A DNA stretch of 9,459 nucleotides from an uncultured Alistipes sp. GTDB lineage: Bacteria > Bacteroidota > Bacteroidia > Bacteroidales > Rikenellaceae. Location of the stretch: positions 1-9,459 of the forward strand of contig NZ_CABMQJ010000067.1 in assembly GCF_902388705.1 (NCBI RefSeq), given 5' to 3'. Below the pieces are notes generated by a model. That model saw nothing but the letters and a program-made list of their open reading frames with translations, was not told the origin of the DNA and ran no database searches. The position numbers and the translations under genes are program-made. Shown in pieces: positions 1 to 7,185 of this stretch; positions within the stretch are counted from its first letter, which is position 1; each line of letters starts with the position of its first letter.

Positions 1-515
1 CGGCACCGCCCGCCCCGGCAAGGCCCCCAGCACCCGGCCCCGCCCGGCGTTCGCTGATTTCGGGTGCTTCGATTTCGGAGCTGCTCGCCGCGGCGGGCGA
101 CCCCGACGAGGAGCTTTCGGACGGCGAAACGCCCGACGAAGCGGAAGCGGTAGTCGTCGACCCGGACTGCGCCGAGAAACTGGAGCACGCACGCGGCCGG
201 ATACTGAACCTCATCAAGGAGAAACGCCCGCGCTTCGTGCCGGCCTTCGAACTGATGACGTTCCGCGACAACACGATTTCGGTAAGCGTACCGACGACCG
301 AACTGCGCGAGGAGATCCTGCGCAGCAAGACCGGAATGCTGATGCGCATCGCCGAACTGGCCGGAACCGAGGGAATGATCGAACTGGAAGTGACGGTCAA
401 CGAGGAAATCCGGGCGGCACGCCCCATCAAACTCGAAGACCGGGTACGATACATAACGGAAAAAAACCCGCTTGTGGCTGAACTGCGCAAAGCGCTGGAC
501 CTGGAAGTGGAATAA
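1..515 (+). CDS. dnaX: DNA polymerase III subunit gamma/tau, C-terminal part (5' end outside window)
   Basis: The frame is open from the window edge (first full codon at 3) to TAA at 513-515, giving 170 visible residues. It begins with an Ala/Pro-rich stretch, continues through an acidic linker rich in D and E, and ends in a compact folded-looking domain. The terminal segment with IKLEDRVRYITEKNPLVAEL resembles the C-terminus of Bacteroidota DnaX proteins, where an xEKNPxLxEL motif closes the protein. The ATPase domains that load the sliding clamp would lie upstream and are not visible. In the family, DnaX is the motor of the clamp loader and tau links it to the polymerase. The gene is followed after 22 bases by a small membrane-protein gene and then tyrS on the same strand. 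The identification rests on the tail alone, so it is good but not certain. The GTG at 237 is internal, because the frame continues upstream without a stop. Confidence 0.78.
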   Translation, partial: APPAPARPPAPGPARRSLISGASISELLAAAGDPDEELSDGETPDEAEAVVVDPDCAEKLEHARGRILNLIKEKRPRFVPAFELMTFRDNTISVSVPTTELREEILRSKTGMLMRIAELAGTEGMIELEVTVNEEIRAARPIKLEDRVRYITEKNPLVAELRKALDLEVE

Positions 516-537
516 TCGTGAATGACAAGCCCCGCAC

Positions 538-684
538 ATGCTTGCAATAAACTCCATCCTCGCGGTACTGTTCATCACGGTTGCACTGATCAGCATCGCT
601 TTCGTGGTTATCCGGACAATCGGGAGCAACAAAAGGTGGAAAGAGATGGAGCCCGGACTTATCCGTCCCGGCAGACACCTTTAA
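538..684 (+). CDS. Small single-span membrane protein, function unknown (48 aa)
   Basis: ATG at 538 opens a 48-residue frame ending in TAA at 682-684, between dnaX (22 bases upstream) and tyrS (31 bases downstream). Residues 3-26 form one strongly hydrophobic segment (core LAVLFITVALISIAFVVI). It is followed by a basic, polar tail containing IRTIGSNKRWKEM, which predicts the N-terminus outside and the C-terminus in the cytoplasm by the positive-inside rule. An in-frame stop at 523-525 fixes the upstream limit, so ATG 538 is the only sensible start. No strong Shine-Dalgarno sequence is seen, which is usual for this group. The hydrophobic core, the charged boundary and the neat fit between two genes support real coding. 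I do not recognise the family. Its position suggests co-transcription with dnaX and tyrS, but gives no functional clue. Confidence 0.6.
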   Translation: MLAINSILAVLFITVALISIAFVVIRTIGSNKRWKEMEPGLIRPGRHL

Positions 685-715
685 CGGAAAAAACAACAAA
701 AAGGCAATCATAAAA

Positions 716-2014
716 ATGGCAACAAAGAATTTCATCGAAGAACTCGAATGGCGCGGGATGATCCACACGATCATGCCCGGCGCAAAGGAACAACTCGAAA
801 AAGAGATGACGACGGCCTACCTGGGCATCGACCCCACGGCCGACTCGCTGCATATCGGCCACCTGGTGGGCGTGATGATTCTCAAGCACTTCCAGATGTG
901 CGGCCACCGTCCGCTGGCCCTCATCGGCGGCGCGACGGGCATGATCGGCGACCCCTCGGGCAAGTCGCAGGAGCGCAACCTGCTCGACGAGCCGACGCTG
1001 CGCCACAACCAGGAGGCAATCAAGCGCCAGCTGGCCAAGCTGCTCGACTTCGAGTCGGACGCCCCCAACGCGGCCGTGCTGGTCAACAACTACGACTGGA
1101 TGAAGGACATCACGTTCCTGGAATTCATCCGTGACATCGGCAAGTGCATCACCGTCAACTACATGATGGCCAAAGACTCGGTCAAGAAACGTTTCAGCGG
1201 CGAGGGCGACGGCATGTCGTTCACCGAGTTCACCTACCAGCTGGTGCAGGGCTTCGACTTCCTGCACCTCTACCAGACGATGAACTGCAAGGTGCAGCTG
1301 GGCGGCGCCGACCAGTGGGGCAACATCACCACCGGCACGGAGCTCATCCGCCGCAAACTGGGCAGCGAAGCCGAGGCGTTCGCCATCACCTGCCCGCTCA
1401 TCACCAAGGCCGACGGCACGAAGTTCGGCAAGACCGAGAGCGGCAACGTATGGCTCGACCCGCGCTACACCTCGCCCTACAAGTTCTACCAGTTCTGGCT
1501 CAACGTCAGCGACGAGGACGCCAAACGCTACATCCGCATCTTCACGCTGCTGGATCGCGAAACCGTCGGGGCGCTGATTGCCGAACACGAGGCCGCACCC
1601 CACCTGCGCGTACTGCAGAAGCGGCTGGCACAGGAGATTACCACGATGATTCACTCGAAAGAGGAGTACGAAAAGGCCGTCGAGGCTTCGGCCATCCTCT
1701 TCGGCGGAGCCACGTCCGAGGCGCTGCGCAGGCTCGACGAACAGACGCTGCTGCAGGTGTTCGAGGGCGTGCCGCAGTTCCGCGTCGCCCGCACCGAACT
1801 GGGCCTGCCGTTCGTGGAGCTCTGCGCCGAAAAGACGCAGGTGTTCCCCTCGAAAGGCGAATGCCGCAAGATGGTGCAGGGCGGCGGCGTGTCGCTCAAC
1901 AAGGAGAAGGTCGCCGACCCGGTTCGCCCGGTAACGGAAGCCGACCTGATTGCCGGCAAATACCTGCTCCTGCAGAAAGGCAAGAAGAACTACTACCTCG
2001 TAATCGCCGAATAG
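716..2014 (+). CDS. tyrS: Tyrosyl-tRNA synthetase
   Basis: This 432-residue class I aminoacyl-tRNA synthetase attaches tyrosine to tRNA-Tyr using ATP in the cytoplasm. The catalytic Rossmann domain carries the HIGH signature exactly (residues 46-49, in DSLHIGHLVG). It also has the tyrosine/tRNA-site segment GGADQWGNI (196-204) and the KMSKS-type loop in the KFGKT form (236-240), which is typical of bacterial TyrRS. An alpha-helical anticodon-binding region follows to about residue 350. The C-terminus from about 377 (FPSKGECRKMVQGGGVSLN) is an S4-like RNA-binding domain. The length is normal for the TyrS family. The start MATKNFIEELEWRGM matches the expected N-terminus and is preceded by an A-rich stretch with AAAAAGG. 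The dihydroneopterin aldolase gene begins one base after the stop, which points to translational coupling or at least one message. No T-box or other leader is visible. Confidence 0.97.
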   Translation: MATKNFIEELEWRGMIHTIMPGAKEQLEKEMTTAYLGIDPTADSLHIGHLVGVMILKHFQMCGHRPLALIGGATGMIGDPSGKSQERNLLDEPTLRHNQEAIKRQLAKLLDFESDAPNAAVLVNNYDWMKDITFLEFIRDIGKCITVNYMMAKDSVKKRFSGEGDGMSFTEFTYQLVQGFDFLHLYQTMNCKVQLGGADQWGNITTGTELIRRKLGSEAEAFAITCPLITKADGTKFGKTESGNVWLDPRYTSPYKFYQFWLNVSDEDAKRYIRIFTLLDRETVGALIAEHEAAPHLRVLQKRLAQEITTMIHSKEEYEKAVEASAILFGGATSEALRRLDEQTLLQVFEGVPQFRVARTELGLPFVELCAEKTQVFPSKGECRKMVQGGGVSLNKEKVADPVRPVTEADLIAGKYLLLQKGKKNYYLVIAE

Positions 2015-2015
2015 G

Positions 2016-2369
2016 ATGGAGTACCGCATCGTCCTCACGCGCATGGAGTTCCGTGCGATGCACGGCTGCTACGAACTGGAACGCAGGGTGGGCAACCGCT
2101 TTACGGTCGATTTGGAGCTGACGGCCGAGCTGGGCGCCGTGGCTACGGACGACGACGTGCGCAAAGCCGTCAACTACCTGACGGTCTACGAGGTCGTCCG
2201 TACGCAGATGCGTATCACGCAGCACACCATCGAGCGCGTGGCGATGAACATCATCGAAGCGATTTACGCCACCTTTTCGCAGGTACGGCATGTAAAATGC
2301 ACCGTATCGAAACTGGCGCCGCCGCTGGGCGGAAAACTCGAAAAGGTTAGCGTCGTGCTGGAGAAATAG
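2016..2369 (+). CDS. folB: Dihydroneopterin aldolase
   Basis: This 117-residue FolB-family enzyme cleaves 7,8-dihydroneopterin to 6-hydroxymethyl-7,8-dihydropterin and glycolaldehyde in folate synthesis. The residues expected from well-studied FolB proteins are present almost at their usual numbers. These are Glu22 in the CYELERRVGN segment, Tyr54 in AVNYLTVYEVV, Glu73 in HTIERVAMNI and the catalytic Lys99 in VSKLAPPLGG. The whole protein is one tunnelling-fold domain of normal length. Its ATG lies one base after the tyrS stop, so the two genes are almost certainly on one message. The stop is followed at once by a 28-base palindrome. No other folate gene is in the window. Confidence 0.93.
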   Translation: MEYRIVLTRMEFRAMHGCYELERRVGNRFTVDLELTAELGAVATDDDVRKAVNYLTVYEVVRTQMRITQHTIERVAMNIIEAIYATFSQVRHVKCTVSKLAPPLGGKLEKVSVVLEK

Positions 2370-2371
2370 GA

Positions 2372-2399
2372 CGGGTGTGCGCATGCATGCGCACACCCG
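2372..2399. terminator. Perfect 28-base palindrome after folB, possible terminator or attenuator
   Basis: The 14-base arm CGGGTGTGCGCATG is followed directly by its exact reverse complement, so the element is a perfect palindrome beginning two bases after the folB stop. As RNA it could form a 12-bp stem with a TGCA tetraloop. The following bases are TTCCATTATAAAC rather than a run of T, so it is not a classic intrinsic terminator. It could instead be a 3'-end stabilising hairpin, a poor terminator that lets some transcription reach the transporter 25 bases further on, or a dyad protein-binding site. The structure is certain; the role is inferred. Confidence 0.5.
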
Positions 2400-2423
2400 C
2401 TTCCATTATAAACAGGTTAGGTC

Positions 2424-3773
2424 ATGCATCATAAGGAGAGTCGTGCCACCCTCGGTGGCAAATTGAGCGCCGTGCTCGTTGCGGCGGGAAGTTCCGTGGG
2501 TCTGGGAAACATCTGGCGTTTCCCCTATGTCGCCGGGGACAACGGCGGCGGAGCCTTTCTGGTAATCTACATCCTCTGCGTCCTGCTGCTGGGACTGCCG
2601 CTCATGCTCGCGGAGTTTTCGGTGGGACGCGCCGCGCACCGCAACGCCGTGGGTGCTTACCGGGCCCTGAACCCCCGGTGGAGTTTTTTGGGATACAACG
2701 GCGTGCTGGCGGCATTCCTGATTCTCGGATTCTACTTCGTGGTATCGGGCTGGACAGCCGAATACATGGTGCACTCCGTCACGGGCAGCATCGCCCGCTT
2801 CTCGACCGCCGAAGAGTACAAGAGCCTGTTCGAGAATTTCATCAGCAATCCGTGGCGGCCTGTGGTCTACACCTGCCTGTTCGTGCTGGCGACCCATTTC
2901 GTGATTGCCCTGGGCGTGCAGAAGGGCATCGAACGTTCGGCCAAAATCCTGATGCCGCTGCTGTTCGTCATCCTCATCATACTCTCCGTACACTCGCTGC
3001 TCATGCCGGGCGGAGAGGCCGGACTCAAGTTCCTGTTCGCCCCCGATTTTTCGAAAGTGACACCCACGACCGTGCTCGTCGCACTGGGGCAGGCATTCTT
3101 CTCGCTTTCAATCGGCATCGGCACGATGGTGACCTATGCCTCGTATTTCAAACCCGACACCAACCTGCGCCACACGGCACTCAACGTCACGATTCTCGAC
3201 ACGCTGGTAGCCATACTGGCCGGCGTTGTTATCTTCCCCGCGGTTTTCAGCGTGGGTATCGAACCCTCGTCGGGGCCCTCGCTGGTATTCATCACCCTGC
3301 CGAGCATCTTCAACGGCATGCCCTTGAGCATGGTCTGGTCGTCGGTATTCTTCCTGCTGCTGGTCGTCGCGGCCCTCACGTCGACCATCTCGCTGCACGA
3401 AGTGGTCACGGTCTACCTGCACGAGGAGTGGCACATGAGCCGCAGGGCCGCGGCATGGACTACGACCGCCGCAACGGCCGCCCTGGCCTCGCTGGCCTCG
3501 CTCTCGCTGGGCGTACTGGGCGGCTTGAAAATCTGCGGGCTCACTCTCTTCGACTCGCTCGACTTCCTGACGGCCAATATCCTGCTGCCCGCAGGCGGGC
3601 TTTTCACCTGCATCTTCGTGGGCTGGAAACTCGACCAGCACATCCTCAAGGCGCAAATCACCAACGACGGCGAACTGAAATTCCGCATCTACGGCCTCTT
3701 CAGCTTCCTGCTCCGCTACGTCTGCCCGGCGGTTCTGCTGCTGATTTTCCTCGACAACCTCGGGGTTTTCTGA
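2424..3773 (+). CDS. Sodium-dependent amino-acid-type transporter, NSS/SNF family
   Basis: This 449-residue inner-membrane protein belongs to the neurotransmitter:sodium symporter family, which moves amino acids or related compounds inward with Na+. The family signature of the first span is clear at residues 22-35 (GSSVGLGNIWRFPY), followed by GGGAF (41-45) and the LPLMLAEFSVGR segment of span 2. Residues 317-325 (ALTSTISLH) match the span-8 region that supplies Thr/Ser ligands to the second sodium site in LeuT-fold members. The total length and the end after one last hydrophobic segment (about 424-445) fit the 11-span bacterial subtype rather than the 12-span LeuT type. The substrate cannot be read from the sequence. 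The start at 2424 places the short polar MHHKESRATLGGK tail before span 1, as usual. No clear promoter was found in the 54-base gap after folB, so it may depend on read-through past the palindrome. Confidence 0.93.
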   Translation: MHHKESRATLGGKLSAVLVAAGSSVGLGNIWRFPYVAGDNGGGAFLVIYILCVLLLGLPLMLAEFSVGRAAHRNAVGAYRALNPRWSFLGYNGVLAAFLILGFYFVVSGWTAEYMVHSVTGSIARFSTAEEYKSLFENFISNPWRPVVYTCLFVLATHFVIALGVQKGIERSAKILMPLLFVILIILSVHSLLMPGGEAGLKFLFAPDFSKVTPTTVLVALGQAFFSLSIGIGTMVTYASYFKPDTNLRHTALNVTILDTLVAILAGVVIFPAVFSVGIEPSSGPSLVFITLPSIFNGMPLSMVWSSVFFLLLVVAALTSTISLHEVVTVYLHEEWHMSRRAAAWTTTAATAALASLASLSLGVLGGLKICGLTLFDSLDFLTANILLPAGGLFTCIFVGWKLDQHILKAQITNDGELKFRIYGLFSFLLRYVCPAVLLLIFLDNLGVF

Positions 3774-3781
3774 CCGGACAA

Positions 3782-3818
3782 CCCCGTTTTCCCGGCCCCG
3801 GCTTTCCAGCAAACGGGG
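3782..3818 (+). terminator. Weak hairpin after the transporter, possible terminator
   Basis: Eight bases after the transporter stop, CCCCGTTT (3782-3789) can pair with AAACGGGG (3811-3818) across a 21-base GC-rich loop. The downstream sequence is ACTTTCC, with only a short T run. A terminator is expected here because the next gene has its own promoter at 3922-3952, but the loop is long and the T run poor, so this is a tentative assignment. Confidence 0.33.
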
Positions 3819-3921
3819 ACTTTCCGCATCCCGGCCGGGCCGGACATGCAATAATTACGTTCCAAAACCTGTCGCCGACTGGAATACAGCCGGATTATCA
3901 CCGTATTATTCCATTTTCAGC

Positions 3922-3952
3922 TTGGACAATCCGATTAAATCCGCTATATTTG
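3922..3952 (+). promoter_or_regulatory. Bacteroidota-type promoter upstream of the phosphoesterase gene
   Basis: TTG at 3922-3924 is followed after 20 bases by TATATTTG at 3945-3952, a full match to the TAnnTTTG minus-7 element used by the primary sigma factor in Bacteroidota. It sits in a local AT-rich island within GC-rich DNA. Transcription would start near 3956, leaving a leader of about 250 bases before the ATG at 4208. The site reads away from the transporter and towards the phosphoesterase. Confidence 0.72.
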
Positions 3953-3956
3953 TTTC

Positions 3957-4207
3957 GCACTGAAACAAGACACCATTACGATTCACAATCAATTTCCGCT
4001 ACCCCGGCCGCTGCGCCGAAGGAATGCGGCGTATGCGAAAGGCACAACGCCAGCGGCAAACTATGCTCCACACCACAACCGCGCCGTGAAAAAGACCTGA
4101 TAATCCGGTTACCGGGAGAGCGTCGGGCACGGGATGAAACCATTTGCGCCGCCGATAAACCGAATAATATAACCAATCATATACAACGACCCAAAAAGAC
4201 CCGAACC
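3957..4207 (+). other. Long 5' leader of the phosphoesterase gene
   Basis: This is the likely transcribed but untranslated part of the 434-base gap between the transporter and the phosphoesterase. One helix is visible: bases 4007-4015 can pair with 4048-4057 with one bulged C (4051). A 21-codon mini-frame (ATG 4024, TGA 4087-4089) overlaps this helix, but its only SD-like bases (GAAGGA, 4018-4023) touch the ATG and are wrongly spaced. I compared it by eye with cobalamin and TPP riboswitch cores and found no convincing match. The last 40 bases are A-rich, as expected before a Bacteroidota start codon. The rest of the gap (3774-3921) shows only the weak hairpin noted separately. Confidence 0.45.
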
Positions 4208-5632
4208 ATGAAACGCCTGCTACTTCTCTTCCTGATTTGCTGCAGCCTCTGCGCCGCGGCTTCCGCCCGCCCGATCCGCGGCTCCGTAAAATGCGCCGGG
4301 AAACCGATGGAAGGCGTCACCGTCACGGACGGCTACACCTTCACCCGAAGCGATGCACAGGGCGCTTTCACGCTCGATGCCGACGACCAGGCGCTGTTCG
4401 TCAGCATGGTAACCCCGTCGGGATACCTCGCGCCCCTGGCCGATGGCGTGCCGCAGTTCTACCTGCCGTACGCCCCGGGCACCAAACGCTACGACTTCGA
4501 ACTGCTGCCGTGGCCCGGGAGCGGGGATTGCTACGAACTGCTGGCCGTCGCCGACCCGCAGCCCAAGACCGACAGGCATTTCGAGCGGCTGCAAACCGAA
4601 ATCATCCCCGTACTGCAGGCCGCCGCTGCGGCGAAGAAAGCGCAGGGTGTCAATCAGGCGGTTATCCTGCTCGGGGACGTGGTATGGGATTCGCCCCAAC
4701 TCTTCGCCGGTGTGAAAAGGGAGTTCGCATCGCTCGGAATTCCCCTTTACGGCGTCATCGGCAACCACGACCACGACCTGCACAAGAGCACCGACCGGGA
4801 AGCGACGGAAACCTACCGCTCGCACTTCGGCCCCACCTACTACGCTTTCGACATGGGCCGCACCCACTACGTCGTGCTCGACGACATCATCTACCACGGG
4901 GCGCGGAAATACGACGAGCAAATCGATTCGATGCAGCTGCGCTGGGCCGCGGCCTATGCCGGACGCCTGCCCGGGAATTCGCGCGTATGCATCGTCATGC
5001 ACGCCCCGGCCATGAAGTCATGGCTCGGCAACCGCGTCATGGAGTCGGCCGAGGGGCTGATGGACGCTTTCGCCGGGCACGACGTGCACTTCATCACGGG
5101 ACATACGCACCTCAACTCGAATTTCGACATCCGCGAGGGTGTCATGGAACACAACGTGGCGCAGGTCTGCGGCAACCTCTGGTATGACCCCATCAACTGG
5201 GACGGCACGCCCAAGGGATACCAGCTCTTCCGCGAATGCGGCGGCGACTTCACGTGGGAGTATCAGAACCTCGGGGAGTACCCTTGGCGCCAAATCCGCG
5301 TCTGGAGCCCCGGCCAGGTGAAGGAGCATCCGGCTTCGGTGGTGGCCAAAATCTGGAACTGGGATTCCTACTGGACGGTCGTATGGTATGAGGACGGCCG
5401 CTACCGCGGCGCCATGCAGCGCACGGCGCTCGACGATCCCGACTACACGGCGCACATCGACTCGCTGAAAGCCGCCGGGAAGAAACTCTCCAAAATACAG
5501 CATCCCCGGCCGACGAACTTCTACTTCACGGCCCGGCCCTCGGCTTCGGCCCGGGAAATCGAAATCGTGGGCACCGACCGCTTCGGCCGCCGCTACTCGG
5601 AGCGCATCACGCTGCAACCCGGCGAGCGGTAA
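4208..5632 (+). CDS. Secreted calcineurin-like metallophosphoesterase with N- and C-terminal accessory domains
   Basis: The protein has 474 residues and begins with a classic signal peptide (MKRLLLLFLICCSLCAAASA, likely cleaved near residue 20), so it acts in the periplasm or at the surface. Residues 21-105 form a small beta-type domain (GSVKCAGKPMEGVTVTDG) like the MetallophosN module. The catalytic metallophosphatase domain shows all dinuclear-metal motifs: D116-x-Q118 (ADPQ), GDVVWD (156-161), GNHD (185-188), H265 (VMHAP) and GHTH (298-301). From about 330 to the end lies a region matching the MetallophosC architecture of Bacteroidota phosphoesterases. Family members hydrolyse phosphoesters; the substrate here is unknown. 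Cysteines near the signal core do not make a convincing lipobox. ATG 4208 is chosen because the signal peptide starts there. The same frame is open far upstream, but that part is non-coding. It is transcribed alone from the promoter at 3922-3952 and ends before a strong terminator. Confidence 0.88.
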   Translation: MKRLLLLFLICCSLCAAASARPIRGSVKCAGKPMEGVTVTDGYTFTRSDAQGAFTLDADDQALFVSMVTPSGYLAPLADGVPQFYLPYAPGTKRYDFELLPWPGSGDCYELLAVADPQPKTDRHFERLQTEIIPVLQAAAAAKKAQGVNQAVILLGDVVWDSPQLFAGVKREFASLGIPLYGVIGNHDHDLHKSTDREATETYRSHFGPTYYAFDMGRTHYVVLDDIIYHGARKYDEQIDSMQLRWAAAYAGRLPGNSRVCIVMHAPAMKSWLGNRVMESAEGLMDAFAGHDVHFITGHTHLNSNFDIREGVMEHNVAQVCGNLWYDPINWDGTPKGYQLFRECGGDFTWEYQNLGEYPWRQIRVWSPGQVKEHPASVVAKIWNWDSYWTVVWYEDGRYRGAMQRTALDDPDYTAHIDSLKAAGKKLSKIQHPRPTNFYFTARPSASAREIEIVGTDRFGRRYSERITLQPGER

Positions 5633-5803
5633 ACCGCACCGTCCACCCCGGAAACCGCCGTCATTTCCCGCCGACAGCGCCGGAAAACGCCCCTGTCACC
5701 GAACCGCCTGCCGTTACTTCCGCAAAAGTGCATCCCGCAACCACGGCCCGCACACAGCGGCAGCAGCAACGGCCGACGACGGGGTGTATCCGACACAAAA
5801 ATA

Positions 5804-5838
5804 AAAACCGGGCGCCGCGAAGTGCAGCGCCCGGTTTT
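5804..5838. terminator. Bidirectional intrinsic terminator between the phosphoesterase and ribH
   Basis: AAAACCGGGCGC (5804-5815) is the exact reverse complement of GCGCCCGGTTTT (5827-5838), giving a 12-bp stem with an 11-base loop. The A-run on one side and the T-run on the other make it work in both directions, for the plus-strand phosphoesterase and the minus-strand ribH, whose stop lies 18 bases away. The 171 bases between the phosphoesterase stop and this hairpin hold nothing I can identify. Confidence 0.88.
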
Positions 5839-5855
5839 ACGTATTGGGTCGTTTC

Positions 5856-6386
5856 CTAATTGATGTTCCGCCGGTCGGGTTCATGGTCGGGCGAAGCCGC
5901 CTCCATTTCAATCTGCAGCTTGACCATGTTGATGGCCGTCGCAGCCGCTTCGTCACCCTTGTTGCCGTGGCGGCCGCCGCAGCGGTCGAGCGCCTGCTGC
6001 ATGTCGTTCACGGTCAGCACGCCGAAAGCGATCGGCATGTTCCACTGAATCTGCAACTGCGTGATGCCCTGCGTCACGCCCTGGCAGATGAAGTCGAAAT
6101 GGCGCGTATCGCCCTGAATGACGCATCCCAGCGCAATCACGGCGTCGACGTCGGTATACTCGGCGAAAAACTGTGCGCCGAGCGCCAGCTCGAACGTGCC
6201 GGGGACATACTTGATCTGGATATTCAGGTCGGGACATCCGGCGGCGCGAAGCGTCCGCACGGCACCCTCGAGCAAGGCTTCGGTGACCTCGCGGTTCCAT
6301 TCGGCCACTACGATGCCGAACCGCATCTCCGCGGCCGAAGGCAGGGGTGAATCGAATTGGGACAGGTTGTGGTTCTTGGTCGCCAT
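5856..6386 (-). CDS. ribH: 6,7-dimethyl-8-ribityllumazine synthase
   Basis: This 176-residue enzyme performs the penultimate riboflavin step, condensing 5-amino-6-ribitylamino-uracil with 3,4-dihydroxy-2-butanone 4-phosphate. The substrate-stacking aromatic is Trp30 in VVAEWN, the GTFEL loop is at 63-67, and GCVIQGDTRHFDFI (87-100) carries the catalytic His96. The late signature AFGVLTVNDMQQALDR followed by NKGDEAA (142-148) is also present. The family forms pentamers or 60-subunit shells. The N-terminus (about 20 polar residues before MRFGIVVAEW) and the short polar C-terminal tail (SPDHEPDRRNIN) extend slightly beyond the minimal core. It begins only nine bases after the stop of the upstream TPR-protein gene, so the two share a message that ends at the 5804-5838 hairpin. 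No FMN riboswitch is seen. Confidence 0.96.
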   Translation of the reverse strand: MATKNHNLSQFDSPLPSAAEMRFGIVVAEWNREVTEALLEGAVRTLRAAGCPDLNIQIKYVPGTFELALGAQFFAEYTDVDAVIALGCVIQGDTRHFDFICQGVTQGITQLQIQWNMPIAFGVLTVNDMQQALDRCGGRHGNKGDEAAATAINMVKLQIEMEAASPDHEPDRRNIN

Positions 6387-6395
6387 AGTGCCCGG

Positions 6396-7079
6396 TTATT
6401 TCACGCTTCCGAGGAGTTTCTCCGCCTCACGCGCGTCCATCGACGCGGGATACGAGGTGAGGATCTGCTCGTAGAATTCGACAGCTTTCTTGTTGTTGCC
6501 CTGCGCCTGTTCGGCGAGTCCCGCCTTACGCAGGTACATCGGCGCCGTCAGGTTGTTGTCGGCGGCCTTCACGGCTTTCTCATAGAACTTCACGGCCTTG
6601 GCGTAATCCTGCTGCTCGACGGCGATGTCGCCCTGCAGCCCGTAGTTCTGCGCATTGATAAGGGCGCCGGGAATGCCTTTCACGTGCGAATACTTCGCCA
6701 GGTATTTGGCGGCGTTCTCCAAATCGCCGGTCTTCAGGTAGCAGATACCCGCATAGTGCATGGCGAGGTTGCCCGAGGGGGTCGAGCCGTACTTGCCGAT
6801 TACGTCGAGGAACCCGGCGCCGTTGGCATCGCCCTCGAGCGCGAGCCGGTAGTCGGCGTTCTGGTCTTCGAAACGGTACTGCGCTTCGGCGATCATCTCG
6901 GCGGCCTTTTCGACACGCGGGGAGACAATCAGTGCGCGGTAACCGTAAACAAGTGCTGCGAGCACCAGCAGGCCGAGGAAAATATACGACAGCAGACGGC
7001 CGTTTTTCTCGAAGAAAAGCTCTGTTTTGTTCATTGCTTCGCCGAGGGTTTCCTGCTCGGCTACATGCTGTTTTGCCAT
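6396..7079 (-). CDS. Membrane-anchored tetratricopeptide-repeat protein (YfgM/TPR_21-like)
   Basis: The protein has 227 residues. A polar N-terminal tail (1-28) is followed by one transmembrane segment at about 29-48 (LLSYIFLGLLVLAALVYGY) and a long soluble part. The soluble part holds at least three TPR-type helix pairs, near 103-134, 140-173 and 179-213, with motif residues such as GDLENAAKYL, QDYAKAVKFYEKAV and NNKKAVEFYEQIL. This matches the layout of YfgM-like proteins: cytoplasmic tail, single anchor, extracytoplasmic TPR domain. Family members are linked to the Sec translocon and periplasmic chaperones in other bacteria; that role here is only an analogy. ATG 7077-7079 is chosen as start; a second ATG at residue 16 is possible. 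A promoter lies about 45 bases upstream. It is followed by ribH after nine bases, and the pairing with divergent recF resembles an arrangement I recall from other Bacteroidales. Confidence 0.85.
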   Translation of the reverse strand: MAKQHVAEQETLGEAMNKTELFFEKNGRLLSYIFLGLLVLAALVYGYRALIVSPRVEKAAEMIAEAQYRFEDQNADYRLALEGDANGAGFLDVIGKYGSTPSGNLAMHYAGICYLKTGDLENAAKYLAKYSHVKGIPGALINAQNYGLQGDIAVEQQDYAKAVKFYEKAVKAADNNLTAPMYLRKAGLAEQAQGNNKKAVEFYEQILTSYPASMDAREAEKLLGSVK

Positions 7080-7123
7080 AAAGAATATCTTGTTTTTAGT
7101 TTATAATTCCGTACGATAGTCTG

Positions 7124-7153
7124 CAAAGATACAAAACTATTCAGAATGTACAA
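7124..7153 (-). promoter_or_regulatory. Promoter of the TPR protein-ribH operon
   Basis: On the minus strand, TTG (complement of 7151-7153) is followed after exactly 19 bases by TATCTTTG (complement of 7124-7131), a full TAnnTTTG match. Transcription would begin near 7120, leaving a leader of about 40 bases, A/T-rich and without a clear SD sequence. Confidence 0.72.
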
Positions 7154-7173
7154 TGCGGTATTCGGATTTTTTG

Positions 7174-7181
7174 TACCTTTG
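7174..7181 (+). promoter_or_regulatory. Minus-7 element of the recF promoter, very close to the start codon
   Basis: TACCTTTG matches TAnnTTTG and ends only four bases before the recF ATG at 7186. No TTG is found 19-21 bases upstream, so only half of the usual promoter is visible. If used, transcription would begin at or next to the A of the ATG. Confidence 0.45.
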
Positions 7182-7185
7182 TAGT

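Noticed and set aside
659..2044. Long minus-strand frame opposite tyrS (461 codons)
   Set aside because: It is the complement of a well-supported tyrS frame and shows no recognisable domain.
4024..4089. 21-codon upstream mini-frame in the phosphoesterase leader
   Set aside because: Its SD-like bases directly touch the ATG and its composition gives no coding signal, so it is not listed as a gene.
4090..4135. TPP-riboswitch-like words (ACCTGAT...CCGG) in the leader
   Set aside because: The order and spacing do not fit the TPP core, the CTGAGA half is missing, and the downstream gene is not a thiamine gene.
2678..5632. A 984-codon open frame running from inside the transporter through the gap into the phosphoesterase
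   Set aside because: The first part is an out-of-frame shadow of the transporter and the gap contains a promoter. The signal peptide at 4208 marks the true start. Long open shadow frames are common at this GC content.
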